Shown in pieces: positions 38,273-47,885 of a DNA stretch of 64,000 nucleotides (its first letter is position 1; each line of letters opens with the position of its first letter). The stretch covers positions 4,082 to 68,081 of the forward strand of contig NZ_JACIFV010000009.1 of assembly GCF_014197535.1 (NCBI RefSeq). Reading direction: 5' to 3'. The position numbers were made by a program, and so were the translations under genes. This stretch comes from Rhizobium aethiopicum. GTDB taxonomy: Bacteria > Pseudomonadota > Alphaproteobacteria > Rhizobiales > Rhizobiaceae. Below the pieces are notes generated by a model, which was not told the origin of the DNA, ran no database searches, and worked only from the letters and a program-made list of their open reading frames with translations.

Positions 38273-40852
38273 ATGGCGGCAACCACTGAAGATCTCGCGC
38301 GGCTGCTCGTCTCCATCGAATTCACGCAGAAGCAGTCAGAGAAGCAGCTCGCGGCGATCGCAAAGCGTGCTGGCCAAACTGCAACAGAGATCGAGACGAA
38401 ATTCAAGAGGGCAAACGACAACGCTGCCAACAGCTTCGTTGGATCCGGCAAGAGGGTAGAGGCATCGCTCGGCGCCCAGCGCGCCGCGGTGCAGAACCTG
38501 TCATTCCAGCTCAACGATATCGCGACCTCGCTTGCCGGCGGTGCGTCACCTTTCCAGGTTATGATGCAGCAGGGCAGCCAGGTGTCGCAGGCGCTGTCGT
38601 CTACCGGCGGCGGTCTTGGCAGCATCGTGAAGACGCTCGGCGGCGCGTTCTCAGCGATGGTCAGCCCGATCTCGCTGGCATCGTTTGCGCTTATCGGCCT
38701 CGCCGGCGCAGCGGTGCAGTATTTCTCGACGCTGAAATCTGATGTGCCGGACGCTGAAAAGCTGTTGAAGGCGCACGCCGAGCTCATCCAGTCTTTCGAC
38801 AAGGCATGGGGCGTCGCCAAGGCCAGCGTCGAGGGTTATTCGGCGTCGGTGCAGAAGATTGAGCTGCAGAAGCTCAAGGATGAATTTGGCAGCCTGCAAA
38901 AGGCCATCGCCGCGGCCAGCAAGGATCTCGCCGGCGATCTTCTGAGCGTGCCGATCGACGACTTCCATGGCGCGACGCAGACCGTTCGCGACTTTCAGAG
39001 GGCGCTGTCGCTGCTCAAGAAAGACGTTCCTGATTTCCGCGAATTTTCGCTGGAGATGGAGCGCATCGAGGGTATGAAAGGCATCCCTGAGAATATCAGG
39101 GAACTGGCTAAGCAGCTGCGTTTGTCGGCGAACGAATCTCTGCCTCTGCAGGATGCTCTTGAGGAAACGCAGAAGCGCCTGAAGACTCTTAACCTCACCG
39201 GGCAGCAAGCGAAGGAAGCATTTGCCACACTTACTTCGCAGGCTCTAGGCCTCGGCGCGCAGGGTGGAGACGCAATCTCGACGATTGCCGGCAAGATCAA
39301 AACCGATCTTATCCCGGCGATGGCGGAGGCGACGAACCAGGTTCTTGAATATGCCAAGAACTATCAGACGCTCCAAAATCAGATCAACAAAAGCCCGTTG
39401 GGCACTGTTCCTCCTGTGTATTCCGGCGGCGGCCGGTTCATGAACAGAGAAGAGGCGCGCCAGTACGACATCGATGAGGCTCAGCTCGACGAAGTCGGAA
39501 AGTCAGCCGCCGCGCGGATGATCCGTTCTTTTGAGGGCTTCATCACCAACGCGAAATGGGACACGAACCATTACCGCGTCGGATTCGGCTCGGACACGGC
39601 CACACGCGCCAACGGCCAGATCGAAGAAGTAACCAAGGATACGGTCGTCACGCTTGATGACGCGCAGCGAGACCTTTCTCGCCGCATCATGGAGTTCCAA
39701 GACGGCATTCAGAAGGCCATCGGCATCGACACCTGGAAGAGCCTTTCCGAGGCTCAGCAGGCGGCGCTGACGTCGATTGCCTACAATTACGGTTCGCTGC
39801 CCGATGCGGTCGTTAAGGCCATCCAGGATGGCGGCGGGCCGGAGAAGGTGGCGAAGGCCATTGCGGCGCTGAGTTCAAACCCGGGCCGTCGCAAGGAGGA
39901 GGCTGAGGCTTACCTCTCGGGCACCGGCATCTCGATGAACGATGCTGGTCTCGGCAGTAAGAAAACGCCGGATCAGATTTTTCAGGGCAGCGTTGACGAC
40001 ATTCAGAAGCGCATCGACGTCCTGAATGCCGAGTACGCGGCTCAGGCGCGGCTCAATCCGCTGATCAACGATTATGGCTTCGCGGTCGAGAAGGCGAAGA
40101 TCCAGCAGCAGCTCCTCTCTGAGGCGCAGCAGGCCGGCATCACGATCACACCAGAGCTAGCCGCGAGCATCGACACGCTGTCAACGAACTATGCTAAAGC
40201 GTCTTCGGCCAGCGAAGGTCTGAAGGTTTCTCAGGAGCGGCTGAAAAAATCGGCAGAAGAGTTCCGCGACCTGGGCCGGGACGTCGTCGGCGGCTTCATC
40301 AGCGATCTGCGCAGCGGCAAGTCTGCGGCGGAAGCGCTGGCGGGCGCCCTCGACAAGGTCGTCGACAAGCTGATCGATGTTTCGCTCAACGCCATCTTTG
40401 GTGGGGCGGGCGGCGGTGGATTGTTTGGCGGCGGCGGTGGCGGCCTCCTCGGCGGCATGATTATTCCCGGCATCCTCCATTCCGGCGGCGTCGCCGGTTC
40501 GGATGGATATGGCCACGGGCGCGCCGTGTCGCCTTCTACGTTCGCTGGTGCCAAGCGCTACCACACCGGTGGCGTCGCGGGCCTGCAGCCTGGCGAAGTG
40601 CCTGCCATCCTTCAGCGTGGCGAGGTTGTCCTGCCGCGCGGCACGAAAACAAGCGGTGGAGGCAAGACGCAGATCCAGGTCGGCGTTTCCGTCGACGACA
40701 CCGGCGGCCTGCGAGCCTACGTGAAGAGCGTCAGCCAAGACACGGTGACCGCGGCCAGCCCGCGCATCTTGAGCGCCGCTAACCAGCAGGTGGTTCCGAC
40801 CATGGCGAAATATCAGAACGACAGCGCTGGCGGAGATTACAGAAATGGTTGA
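38273..40852 (+). CDS. Tail tape measure protein with embedded lysozyme-like domain
   Basis: The 859-residue protein has the usual tape-measure parts: an N-terminal coiled coil, the conserved LSFQLNDIATSLAGGASPFQVMMQQG (near 73-100), hydrophobic segments and a Gly-rich C-terminus with GAKRYHTGGVAGLQPGEVPAILQRGE. Between about 410 and 550 lies a phage lysozyme-like domain: SFEGF, KWDTNHYRVGFGSDT, then DDAQRDLSRRI and LSEAQQAALTSIAYNYGSLP. It probably cuts peptidoglycan during DNA entry. Its length implies a tail of about 120-130 nm by the usual 0.15 nm per residue rule. Confidence 0.9.
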   Translation: MAATTEDLARLLVSIEFTQKQSEKQLAAIAKRAGQTATEIETKFKRANDNAANSFVGSGKRVEASLGAQRAAVQNLSFQLNDIATSLAGGASPFQVMMQQGSQVSQALSSTGGGLGSIVKTLGGAFSAMVSPISLASFALIGLAGAAVQYFSTLKSDVPDAEKLLKAHAELIQSFDKAWGVAKASVEGYSASVQKIELQKLKDEFGSLQKAIAAASKDLAGDLLSVPIDDFHGATQTVRDFQRALSLLKKDVPDFREFSLEMERIEGMKGIPENIRELAKQLRLSANESLPLQDALEETQKRLKTLNLTGQQAKEAFATLTSQALGLGAQGGDAISTIAGKIKTDLIPAMAEATNQVLEYAKNYQTLQNQINKSPLGTVPPVYSGGGRFMNREEARQYDIDEAQLDEVGKSAAARMIRSFEGFITNAKWDTNHYRVGFGSDTATRANGQIEEVTKDTVVTLDDAQRDLSRRIMEFQDGIQKAIGIDTWKSLSEAQQAALTSIAYNYGSLPDAVVKAIQDGGGPEKVAKAIAALSSNPGRRKEEAEAYLSGTGISMNDAGLGSKKTPDQIFQGSVDDIQKRIDVLNAEYAAQARLNPLINDYGFAVEKAKIQQQLLSEAQQAGITITPELAASIDTLSTNYAKASSASEGLKVSQERLKKSAEEFRDLGRDVVGGFISDLRSGKSAAEALAGALDKVVDKLIDVSLNAIFGGAGGGGLFGGGGGGLLGGMIIPGILHSGGVAGSDGYGHGRAVSPSTFAGAKRYHTGGVAGLQPGEVPAILQRGEVVLPRGTKTSGGGKTQIQVGVSVDDTGGLRAYVKSVSQDTVTAASPRILSAANQQVVPTMAKYQNDSAGGDYRNG

Positions 40853-41555
40853 TGTCGTCGAATGGCCATTCTGCCTGCTGACACCGCAGCAGGTGCAGGC
40901 CAATGTCGTCGCTTTCACGAGAAGCGGCGGCAGATCCCTTGGCGGCGTCGAGCCGGTCATCCGCACGGATCTGGGTTATTGGGCGATAGATTATACCGGT
41001 GTCGTCGTTCAGAACCGCTATCGCGATCAGTGGAAGACCTGGCAGGCGATCCGGCAGAAGCTGGGCGGACGTTCCGGACTGGTTGTCGTGCGCGTCCCAT
41101 CATCGCTATCGGCGCCTTACGCTTCCGGCCATTTCGAGCCGACGACAGAGGCGACGCATAGCGACGACACGACATTTGGCGATGACACCGAATACGAGCA
41201 GAACGCTATTTCGGTTGTGTCCGTCGGCGTGACGCCACTGGCCGCCACATCGATCAAGCTACGCATCATCAAGGCTGAGGCCGATCTGGTCGGCGTGCGC
41301 TTCAGCTACAACAACGCGCTCTACGAGACCGGCCCCGTTACCGAGATCGACGGCGATACATGGACTGTGTCGATCTCGCCAAGCGTGCGGGAGCTCATTC
41401 CGGATGGCGCCGATCTGAATTTCGACCGGCCGACCTGCCTTTGCCATCTGGCCGAAGACCGCGGCATGGACATCACGCAGGATGCGATCACCAAGGGCAC
41501 GCGGCCAAACGTCAGCTTCGTCGAGGCGACTGATTACTGGAATTCGCTGATTTAG
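40845..41555 (+). CDS. Tail-tip protein, GTA g12-like position, 236 aa
   Basis: MVDVVEWPFCLLTPQQVQANVVAFTRSGGRSLGGVEPVIRTD... follows the tape measure in the place of the distal tail protein of GTA-type modules. It is beta-rich with an ordered start and an overlap of 8 bp with the tape measure. Family assignment is by position and look. Confidence 0.7.
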   Translation: MVDVVEWPFCLLTPQQVQANVVAFTRSGGRSLGGVEPVIRTDLGYWAIDYTGVVVQNRYRDQWKTWQAIRQKLGGRSGLVVVRVPSSLSAPYASGHFEPTTEATHSDDTTFGDDTEYEQNAISVVSVGVTPLAATSIKLRIIKAEADLVGVRFSYNNALYETGPVTEIDGDTWTVSISPSVRELIPDGADLNFDRPTCLCHLAEDRGMDITQDAITKGTRPNVSFVEATDYWNSLI

Positions 41556-41576
41556 CATCATTGATTGGAGGACGGT

Positions 41577-42146
41577 TTGGCCAGTCTTCGTGTTTTGTGC
41601 CAGGTGGAGCTTCCATCTGGCACGCTTCGTTTTTGGGATGGCTCCGGCGGCCCGCTAATCGATTCCAACGGTGATGTCTATCGCGCCTGCGTGCTTACGG
41701 AGGACGCGCTGGCGCAGATCGAGGCGGCAATCAATGCCGAGGCGTTCACGTTGTCGCTGGTGCTTTCTGGCATCAGGGAGGCGGAGAGCAACGCGATTTG
41801 GGCCGACTATCAGGCCGGTAGCATCGTTGGCTCACGGTTTCGCATCTTGCTTCAGAAATGCGACGACTACGACCAACCAACCGGCTCGCCCATCGTTAAA
41901 TTCACCGGCACCATTTCCAACCTCAACTTCGTTGATAGCGCCAGCGATAAGGGGATCAATTCGACGATCCAGGTGGATATCGCGAACCGATTTACGCTGC
42001 GCTCGGTGACCAACGGCGCCGTGCTGTCGGATGTCGACCAGCGCGCCAGGGCGAAGATTCTGAACCCATCCGCGGCTGATGATAAATTCTGCGAGCGCAT
42101 CCCTGGCCTGAAGGACAAAACAGTCAGATGGCCGCAGTGGGGCTAG
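41577..42146 (+). CDS. Tail-tip protein, GTA g13-like position, 189 aa
   Basis: I use the TTG at 41577 right behind TTGGAGGACGGT; the product starts MASLRVLCQVELPSGTLRFWDGSGGPLIDSNG. It has a hub-like beta-domain pattern (ADYQAGSIVGSRFRILLQKCDDYDQPTG ... VDIANRF). In GTA-type modules the protein between distal tail and peptidase builds the baseplate hub. Confidence 0.7.
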   Translation: MASLRVLCQVELPSGTLRFWDGSGGPLIDSNGDVYRACVLTEDALAQIEAAINAEAFTLSLVLSGIREAESNAIWADYQAGSIVGSRFRILLQKCDDYDQPTGSPIVKFTGTISNLNFVDSASDKGINSTIQVDIANRFTLRSVTNGAVLSDVDQRARAKILNPSAADDKFCERIPGLKDKTVRWPQWG

Positions 42147-42538
42147 ATTCGGCGCTCTTGTCGTTTTTGGCCGCCCAGGAACGAAAGAACTGGGATCCGG
42201 CGACGCTGAACTGCATGCTGTTTCCGGCCGCTTGGGCGATCTGGCTTGGTCATCGCGATCCGGTCGAAAACTGGCGCGGGGCGTTCGCCAGCGAGGCCGA
42301 ATACCTAGCCATTGTCAGGGCCGCCGGCGGCTGTGTGCCGCTAATGGAAGCCGCGGCAGCACGTATCAACGCTCGCGCTCTGGCGGTGCCTGTGTGTGGC
42401 GCTGTCGGCGTCATCGGTTCTCCAAATAATCCGGAACGGCAGTTCGGCGCCATTTTCGACGGCAGCCGCTGGCTGGTGCGCTTCACCAATCGCATCGGCA
42501 GCATGGCGGCGAGGCCTCTGGCGATCTGGTCCATTTAG
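42128..42538 (+). CDS. NlpC/P60-like tail peptidase (DUF6950-type), 136 aa
   Basis: The pattern NWDPATLNCMLFPAAWAIWLGHRDPVENWRG matches small phage proteins related to NlpC/P60 peptidases, where Cys heads a helix (here NC at residues 28-29); a PERQFGAIFDG segment follows. It corresponds to GTA g14, thought to act on peptidoglycan at the tail tip. Overlaps the preceding gene by 19 bp. Catalytic competence is unproven. Confidence 0.65.
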   Translation: MAAVGLDSALLSFLAAQERKNWDPATLNCMLFPAAWAIWLGHRDPVENWRGAFASEAEYLAIVRAAGGCVPLMEAAAARINARALAVPVCGAVGVIGSPNNPERQFGAIFDGSRWLVRFTNRIGSMAARPLAIWSI

Positions 42539-42546
42539 GAATTTTC

Positions 42547-44595
42547 ATGACTGGTCTTGAGCTGATCCCGCTGATCGTATCGTCGGCGGCAACGACGGTT
42601 GCTGCCGCGAATGTGCTTTACCTCGGCACTGCGGCGCTTCTTTACGGCGGCCTTGCGGCAGGTGCCACACTTCTGTCTCGAGCGCTCACTCCCAGGCCGT
42701 CCGTACCCAAGCCAGAAGACGGCACATACAATCTCAAACAGTCGGTTCCATCGCTACCCATAGTGCTGGGTCGCGTCAAGAAGGCCGGCGACTACGTGTT
42801 CCTTGAGGAAAAGAACGGAATTGCGTACCACATTCTCGTCCACGCAGGCCATCGAATCCAGGGATATGTAAAGCATTATCTGCATGATGAGGCGGTGACG
42901 CTGGATGGCTCCGGCAATGTCGTGTCTCCAGGGCATTTCAATGATGATGGCAATGCATACGTACAAATCACATCCAGGATTGGTCTCCCTGCCGAGACTG
43001 CATATTCTGATATAGCCTCGACATTTTCGACGATATGGAGCTCAAATCATCGCGGAGATGGTTTGGCGTCTGTGCGGCTGCGCTGCTACACCGCGCCGTC
43101 CAAGGATTACCTGAAGGTATACCCAAACCAGATGCCGGAGCATTCGGCCGTTATGGACGGAATGCTGCTGTACGATCCCCGCACCGGCACGACTGCATTC
43201 ACAAAAAATCTTGCCATCATGCGCCTTTGGCACCTGACCAGTCCATATGGTGGCAAGTTGTCGCTCGACGACATGTATCTTCCCGACTGGATCAACGCGG
43301 CCAATGTTTGCGACCAAACCGTAACAAACAAGAGCGGCGGCACAGAGAGCCGGTATTACGGCGGCATGTGGTTTCGTGCCAACAGCGACCCTATCGAAGT
43401 AGGCAAGACGCTAGATCAGGCCGCAGAACTTGTCGTCTATGAGCGTGCCGATGGCCTGATTGGCGTTCACGCTGGCGAATATGTGGCGCCGTCAATTACA
43501 TTGACGCGAGACGAGATCATCTCATTTGGTCTTAACGCCAATGTGGATCCTGCGACGACTGTTCTGGCTGTCCGTGGTCGGTTTACTGACCCGAGCGACC
43601 TCTACAACACCAACGACGCTGCGATCTATGGCAATCCATATGTCGGCGAAGACACAGAAAGAACAGCGACAGTCGATAATGTCGCGGTGCAAACACACAA
43701 CCATATCCAGCGCCTGCAGAAACTCGCATACATTCGCCGCAATGGCGCACGGGTCAGTATCACCGCTCACTATGACCCAGATAACGATGTTGCCTATCAT
43801 CGGTTCGTGCGCATCCAATACGCGCCAAAACTTTCCGACGCCGTAATCGAGATCACGTCGAAGGTGACGGTTTCTCTTCGGGATATGACTGTGACCTTTA
43901 GTGGTATTGTTGTGCCATCGGGGCTGTATGATTTCAACGCCGCGACAGAAGAGGGTGACCCTGGCTCATCCATTATCATCATTCCACCATCAAGTGCACC
44001 GGTTCCCGTTAATTTCGATGTTGTAATCCAGACGGAAGTAGTCTCCGGCGGATCGTCTGCCGCATATGCCTTGGCCACCTGGGATTTTGTCTCTGCGTCG
44101 CTTACATACGAGCTCGAGTGGGAAAAAACGTCTGGATCCACCGGACCTCAGTCAGTCGTATCCACGGCCGGCGAGACACAGGTTCGCTCTGGGTATCTCG
44201 CCGATGGTGTGCAGTATAAGTTCAGGTTGAGAACGTGGTCAGGCGGCGCAAGTTCTGATTGGACTGATTATGAAATCAGAACATCCACGGCAGATTCAAA
44301 CCCGCCTGGCGTCGTCACCGGTGCATCCGCTACCGGCGGTGCAGGGCAGGTTACGTTCAATTGGACGGCGCCGAATAGCGCCAACTATGCAGCGGCTCGT
44401 TGCTATTGGAACACAAGCAACACGTTCGTCGGAGCGACCTACGTGGCTCCCCCTGAATACGGATCGCCTAGTTCCGCGGACAGTCGCGTCATCACCGGCC
44501 TAACGGCGGGAATCAAATATGGCTTCATTGAGGCCATAAACGCATCCGGTGTAGCGGCTACCCCGCAAGCAACTGGCGCATTTACCGTCACCTGA
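42547..44595 (+). CDS. Tail-tip host-specificity protein (gpJ/GTA g15-like)
   Basis: The 682-residue protein starts with two hydrophobic helices (LIPLIVSSAATTVAAANVLYLGTAALLYGG) as in GTA g15/gpJ homologues, then a hub region (SVPSLPIVLGRVKKAGDYVF...). After the Pro-rich SSIIIIPPSSAPVPVNF come two fibronectin-III-like modules (ASLTYELEWEK..., VTGASATGGAGQVTFNWTAP). It probably forms the tail tip and holds receptor-binding parts. Confidence 0.85.
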   Translation: MTGLELIPLIVSSAATTVAAANVLYLGTAALLYGGLAAGATLLSRALTPRPSVPKPEDGTYNLKQSVPSLPIVLGRVKKAGDYVFLEEKNGIAYHILVHAGHRIQGYVKHYLHDEAVTLDGSGNVVSPGHFNDDGNAYVQITSRIGLPAETAYSDIASTFSTIWSSNHRGDGLASVRLRCYTAPSKDYLKVYPNQMPEHSAVMDGMLLYDPRTGTTAFTKNLAIMRLWHLTSPYGGKLSLDDMYLPDWINAANVCDQTVTNKSGGTESRYYGGMWFRANSDPIEVGKTLDQAAELVVYERADGLIGVHAGEYVAPSITLTRDEIISFGLNANVDPATTVLAVRGRFTDPSDLYNTNDAAIYGNPYVGEDTERTATVDNVAVQTHNHIQRLQKLAYIRRNGARVSITAHYDPDNDVAYHRFVRIQYAPKLSDAVIEITSKVTVSLRDMTVTFSGIVVPSGLYDFNAATEEGDPGSSIIIIPPSSAPVPVNFDVVIQTEVVSGGSSAAYALATWDFVSASLTYELEWEKTSGSTGPQSVVSTAGETQVRSGYLADGVQYKFRLRTWSGGASSDWTDYEIRTSTADSNPPGVVTGASATGGAGQVTFNWTAPNSANYAAARCYWNTSNTFVGATYVAPPEYGSPSSADSRVITGLTAGIKYGFIEAINASGVAATPQATGAFTVT

Positions 44596-44656
44596 CAATA
44601 AAAGCCGTGATGCGTTAAGTCGCCTTGCGCGAACACTTCCACACATGGAGAATTGA

Positions 44657-46762
44657 ATGCCAGCACCTACAGCCGCAGTAGTCTTCGATGATTACAACAC
44701 CTCTGGCGTTCCATCATCTGGGGCCAAAAAGGTAAAGAAGTCAGAAGCTCGCGCCTGGGGCTCCTGGCTTGAGTCGTTCATTACCGCGATCTCCGCCAAT
44801 GCTGGCGCGATATACGCTACGAAGGCTGAGCTAGACGCCGACCTAAGCAAGGCCGCCAATACCATGGCTTGGGTCATGAGCGACGCGACCGCGGCAAATA
44901 ATGGTGTATACCGCAAGAGCGGCGCATCCGGCACTGGCAGTTGGACTCGAATAGGCGATCTCCCATATTCGTTCATCGAGGCGCTCGACACCGGAGCCGG
45001 CACGCCCAACGCGATCCAGGCGACAAGCGATCTTCCGATTTCGGAAAGCGCCTTGGTTATCGTCAATGTATTCGAGGCCAACACCGGCTCGCCAGTTACG
45101 ATCGCCTTTAATGGCGGATCTGCCCTGACGATCAAGACTAACTCCGGCAACAATGTCGTCTCGGGCGGCTTAGTCGCCGGCATGAGGTTGTTCGGATATG
45201 TCTCCGGTTCCGTCTTTCAGCTAATCAGCGACCAAGTGTCCGCATCTATCGTTGCAGCGGCCGAGGCGGCTGCGGCTGATGCAGAGGCGGCCCAAGCTGC
45301 GGCCGAAGCCGCAGCGGCTTCGGTCACCTTGCCGACGCCCGTTGCGCTGAACTACATCCGCGTAAAGGCGGACCTCACCGGCTACGAGACTAGGACGCCG
45401 ACGCAGGTTCTTTCCGACATTGGCGGCGCGGCGGCAGGAAGCCTGGACCGAAGGGTAAAAGATTTCGGCGCCAAGGGTGATGCCGTCATCATCCGCGCTG
45501 CCGTGACGATCGCGTCAGGATCTGCAGCACTCACCGTGACCGGTGCGAACTTCCAGACAACGGATGTCGGCAAGTCAATCGCGGTCGAAGGAGCTGGCAC
45601 CAGCGGCGCGACGCTCTATTCAACGATCCTGTCCCGCACCAGCGCGACGCAGATCACGCTCGCAGCCAACGCATCGACGGCCATCTCCGCCGTCACTAAG
45701 ACCGTCACCTATGGCACGGACGACACGGCAGCCTTCAACGCGGCAATCGCCGATATCGTCAGGCAGACGGCAAGCAATGACAACGCCATCTTCGGCGGCT
45801 CGCTCACCGTGGATGCGAAGGGCCGGTATTATCTGGCCAGCCCGATCGCCATCAACAAGCATGGCATCAAGATTAAGGGCGGCGGCTCGCACACCGATAC
45901 CTGCATCATCGTTGCCCACGAGGGCTATGGCTTCTCATTCGAGAACAGTGATAGTAGCACAGCGCTGATGCGGTCCAACCGCGTCGAAGGCCTGCGCTTC
46001 CTCTCGACCGCAAGCACGAGAGCGGCAAACAGCGGTGCGATCTTCATGAACCGCGCGCTGCAGTTCGTCGTTCAGGATTGCTGGTTTGCTGGACGTCAGC
46101 AGTTCGCCGTCCATCTTCAGGACTGCCTGGATGGCATCATCCGTGTGAACCGGATCGATGGTCCAGTGGAAGCTTCGATCAACGGCTTCACATACGGATT
46201 CTGGCTTGACAGTAACAATACCCTTTCCGGCCCGAACCAGATTACCATCGAGAACAACTGGATCGAGAACTGCGCGACGGCGGGAATTCGAGTCACCGGC
46301 AACACTTCGTTCTCGGGCAACCAGGTCAATATCCGCGAAAACCTCATCCAAGGCGGCAGCGGCAACGGCATCATGTACGACAAGCAGAATGGTCTTAACA
46401 TCCTGCGTAACTGGTTTGAGGACAACGGCCGTGACGCCGTGTCTGGCCGCGCCGCGATCCTAGATATCGGCGACAATGTCAGCCACCTCGTCACCTTCAA
46501 GGAGAATGTTTTCGGCGGCAACAACAACGCCAACGCCGATTTTCGCCAGTTCAGCATTCAGAAGGTCAACGGGTTGAAAGTGCTCGAGAACTTCTTCACC
46601 GGCGGCAGCCACATCCGCTGCACGACGTCAACCACATACAAGGTCTATATCGCCGACAACTGGTCATCCGGGACAACGCCGACAGTGGATGCGATGACGA
46701 CCGATGTCACCTATGCACGGAACACCTACGGCGATACTGGTACGGCCTGGACGACCGGCTAA
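44657..46762 (+). CDS. Tailspike with pectate-lyase-like beta-helix
   Basis: The 701-residue protein has an N-terminal attachment part, an Ala/Glu coiled coil (EAAAADAEAAQAAAEAAAASV, near 205), the typical start of a phage beta-helix (SLDRRVKDFGAKGDAV) and many short strands with stacked Asn and Gly (ITIENNWIENCATAGIRV ... VNIRENLIQGGSGNGIMY). Such spikes often degrade exopolysaccharide or capsule. An SNDN variant lies near residue 373. Host range probably depends on it. Confidence 0.85.
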   Translation: MPAPTAAVVFDDYNTSGVPSSGAKKVKKSEARAWGSWLESFITAISANAGAIYATKAELDADLSKAANTMAWVMSDATAANNGVYRKSGASGTGSWTRIGDLPYSFIEALDTGAGTPNAIQATSDLPISESALVIVNVFEANTGSPVTIAFNGGSALTIKTNSGNNVVSGGLVAGMRLFGYVSGSVFQLISDQVSASIVAAAEAAAADAEAAQAAAEAAAASVTLPTPVALNYIRVKADLTGYETRTPTQVLSDIGGAAAGSLDRRVKDFGAKGDAVIIRAAVTIASGSAALTVTGANFQTTDVGKSIAVEGAGTSGATLYSTILSRTSATQITLAANASTAISAVTKTVTYGTDDTAAFNAAIADIVRQTASNDNAIFGGSLTVDAKGRYYLASPIAINKHGIKIKGGGSHTDTCIIVAHEGYGFSFENSDSSTALMRSNRVEGLRFLSTASTRAANSGAIFMNRALQFVVQDCWFAGRQQFAVHLQDCLDGIIRVNRIDGPVEASINGFTYGFWLDSNNTLSGPNQITIENNWIENCATAGIRVTGNTSFSGNQVNIRENLIQGGSGNGIMYDKQNGLNILRNWFEDNGRDAVSGRAAILDIGDNVSHLVTFKENVFGGNNNANADFRQFSIQKVNGLKVLENFFTGGSHIRCTTSTTYKVYIADNWSSGTTPTVDAMTTDVTYARNTYGDTGTAWTTG

Positions 46763-46956
46763 GGGCTGCGGCGTTCGAAGTCGGACAGGCCAGCCTGGGC
46801 GGCATGGATGCAGACTGCGAGAAGCACGATTATGCAGCCTCCCATCGTCTCAAAGGCGTACAAGAACTTGTGTTCTGTCAGTTCAAACATCTCGGCGTTG
46901 GCGATAATGCCTAAGCCGGCCGCGCCAATGAGCGGGGCCAATAGTTTGCGTTTCAT
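46759..46956 (-). CDS. Small membrane protein opposite the late operon, 65 aa
   Basis: MKRKLLAPLIGAAGLGIIAN...DFERRSP has two hydrophobic spans (6-21; about 37-54) and a short loop with FELTEHKFLY. It is convergent with the tailspike gene (4-bp overlap). A good leftward promoter (46987-47015) lies 31 bp upstream. Together with its neighbourless orientation this suggests lysogenic expression, for example superinfection exclusion. Confidence 0.65.
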   Translation of the reverse strand: MKRKLLAPLIGAAGLGIIANAEMFELTEHKFLYAFETMGGCIIVLLAVCIHAAQAGLSDFERRSP

Positions 46957-46986
46957 CGCGCTCTTCTATCCTTGTAGTTAGGGTTG

Positions 46987-47015
46987 ATAGTAGACGCAAA
47001 AACGTTCAACGGCAA
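46987..47015 (-). promoter_or_regulatory. Leftward promoter of the 65-aa membrane protein
   Basis: Minus strand TTGCCG (47015-47010), exactly 17 bp, TACTAT (46992-46987). It lies in the 94-bp gap between two converging/diverging late genes. Confidence 0.6.
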
Positions 47016-47050
47016 GGCGTAATAAACCCCAAACACCACCGGAGCCAACC

Positions 47051-47302
47051 ATGCTTCGCACGCTTTTCTCAGGCGCGCGTGACGCTGTCGCGCGCGTGCT
47101 CATCCCCGATGCGGCCGCGGTCTACAAAAAGGCCTGGTCGCTCCGCCTTATCGAGCTCGCCGCCGCGGCCGACGTCATCCTCAATGTCGTGCCGGTCGTC
47201 TCTGACTACCTGCCGTGGTGGCTGACGCTCGCGTTGCTCGGCGGCGCATGGGTCGCGCGCCTGCTCATCCAAAACAAGGAGGCACCAGTTGCCGATCAAT
47301 AA
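47051..47302 (+). CDS. Holin-like membrane protein, 83 aa
   Basis: MLRTLFSGARDAVARVLIPDAAAVYKKAWSLRL... has two spans (about 33-51 and 56-74, LPWWLTLALLGGAWVARLLI) and polar ends. A small two-span protein directly before a lysozyme gene is the usual holin arrangement. Its stop overlaps the endolysin start by 14 bp. Confidence 0.75.
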   Translation: MLRTLFSGARDAVARVLIPDAAAVYKKAWSLRLIELAAAADVILNVVPVVSDYLPWWLTLALLGGAWVARLLIQNKEAPVADQ

Positions 47303-47885
47303 GATTGTCGCGACGAAGCGCGGCAAGGCTGCCATTGCTGCTGCCATGTTCGCGGCCGTGCTGGCCGCCGGCCAGTCGTATTTCGCCGAGCCGGCGCGGC
47401 CGGCCGCCGTCATCCTAGCAACGGAAACGCTGATCAAGCCGTGGGAAGGCCTGGTGCTGAAATCACACTGGGATCCTTACGCCAAGATCTGGGACATCTG
47501 CCACGGCGAGACGCAGATCGACGGCAAGCCGGTCAAGCCCGGCATGACCTTCACGACCGACGAGTGCGAGGCCATCCTCGAGGCGCGCGTGAAGCGCGAC
47601 TATTACGAGCCGCTGACGAAGCAGATCAAGGGCTTCACCCGGTTCCCGATCGGCGTGCAGGCCGCGATGATCTCCGGCGCCTTTAACTTCGGTGTGTCAG
47701 GCATGGTCAATTCGACAGCCGCGCGCCTGGCGGTGCAGGGCCGCTATCGCGAGGCATGCGAGGCGCAGACGGCTTGGAACAAGGCCGGCGGCCGTGTCGT
47801 GCAGGGCCTCGTAAAGCGGCGCGAGATGGGTGACGCCCAGCGTGCCGGCGAGGCTGAGATCTGCGTGTCGGGGCTGTCGCAATGA
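47289..47885 (+). CDS. Endolysin, GH24 lysozyme with SAR-like N-terminus
   Basis: A TTG start six bases after AAGGAGG gives 198 residues. The N-terminus (KAAIAAAMFAAVLAAGQSYFA) is a weakly hydrophobic Ala/Gly/Ser-rich span as in signal-arrest-release endolysins. The lysozyme core has catalytic Glu53 (KPWEGL) and Asp62 (HWDPYAKIWDICHGET). The usual third Thr appears replaced or shifted (IWD). It digests peptidoglycan at lysis after the holin acts. Confidence 0.88.
   Translation: MPINKIVATKRGKAAIAAAMFAAVLAAGQSYFAEPARPAAVILATETLIKPWEGLVLKSHWDPYAKIWDICHGETQIDGKPVKPGMTFTTDECEAILEARVKRDYYEPLTKQIKGFTRFPIGVQAAMISGAFNFGVSGMVNSTAARLAVQGRYREACEAQTAWNKAGGRVVQGLVKRREMGDAQRAGEAEICVSGLSQ

Noticed and set aside
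37438..38820. Minus-strand ORF of 460 aa
   Set aside because: Long by chance in high-GC DNA; it lies opposite the chaperone and tape-measure genes and has no domain.
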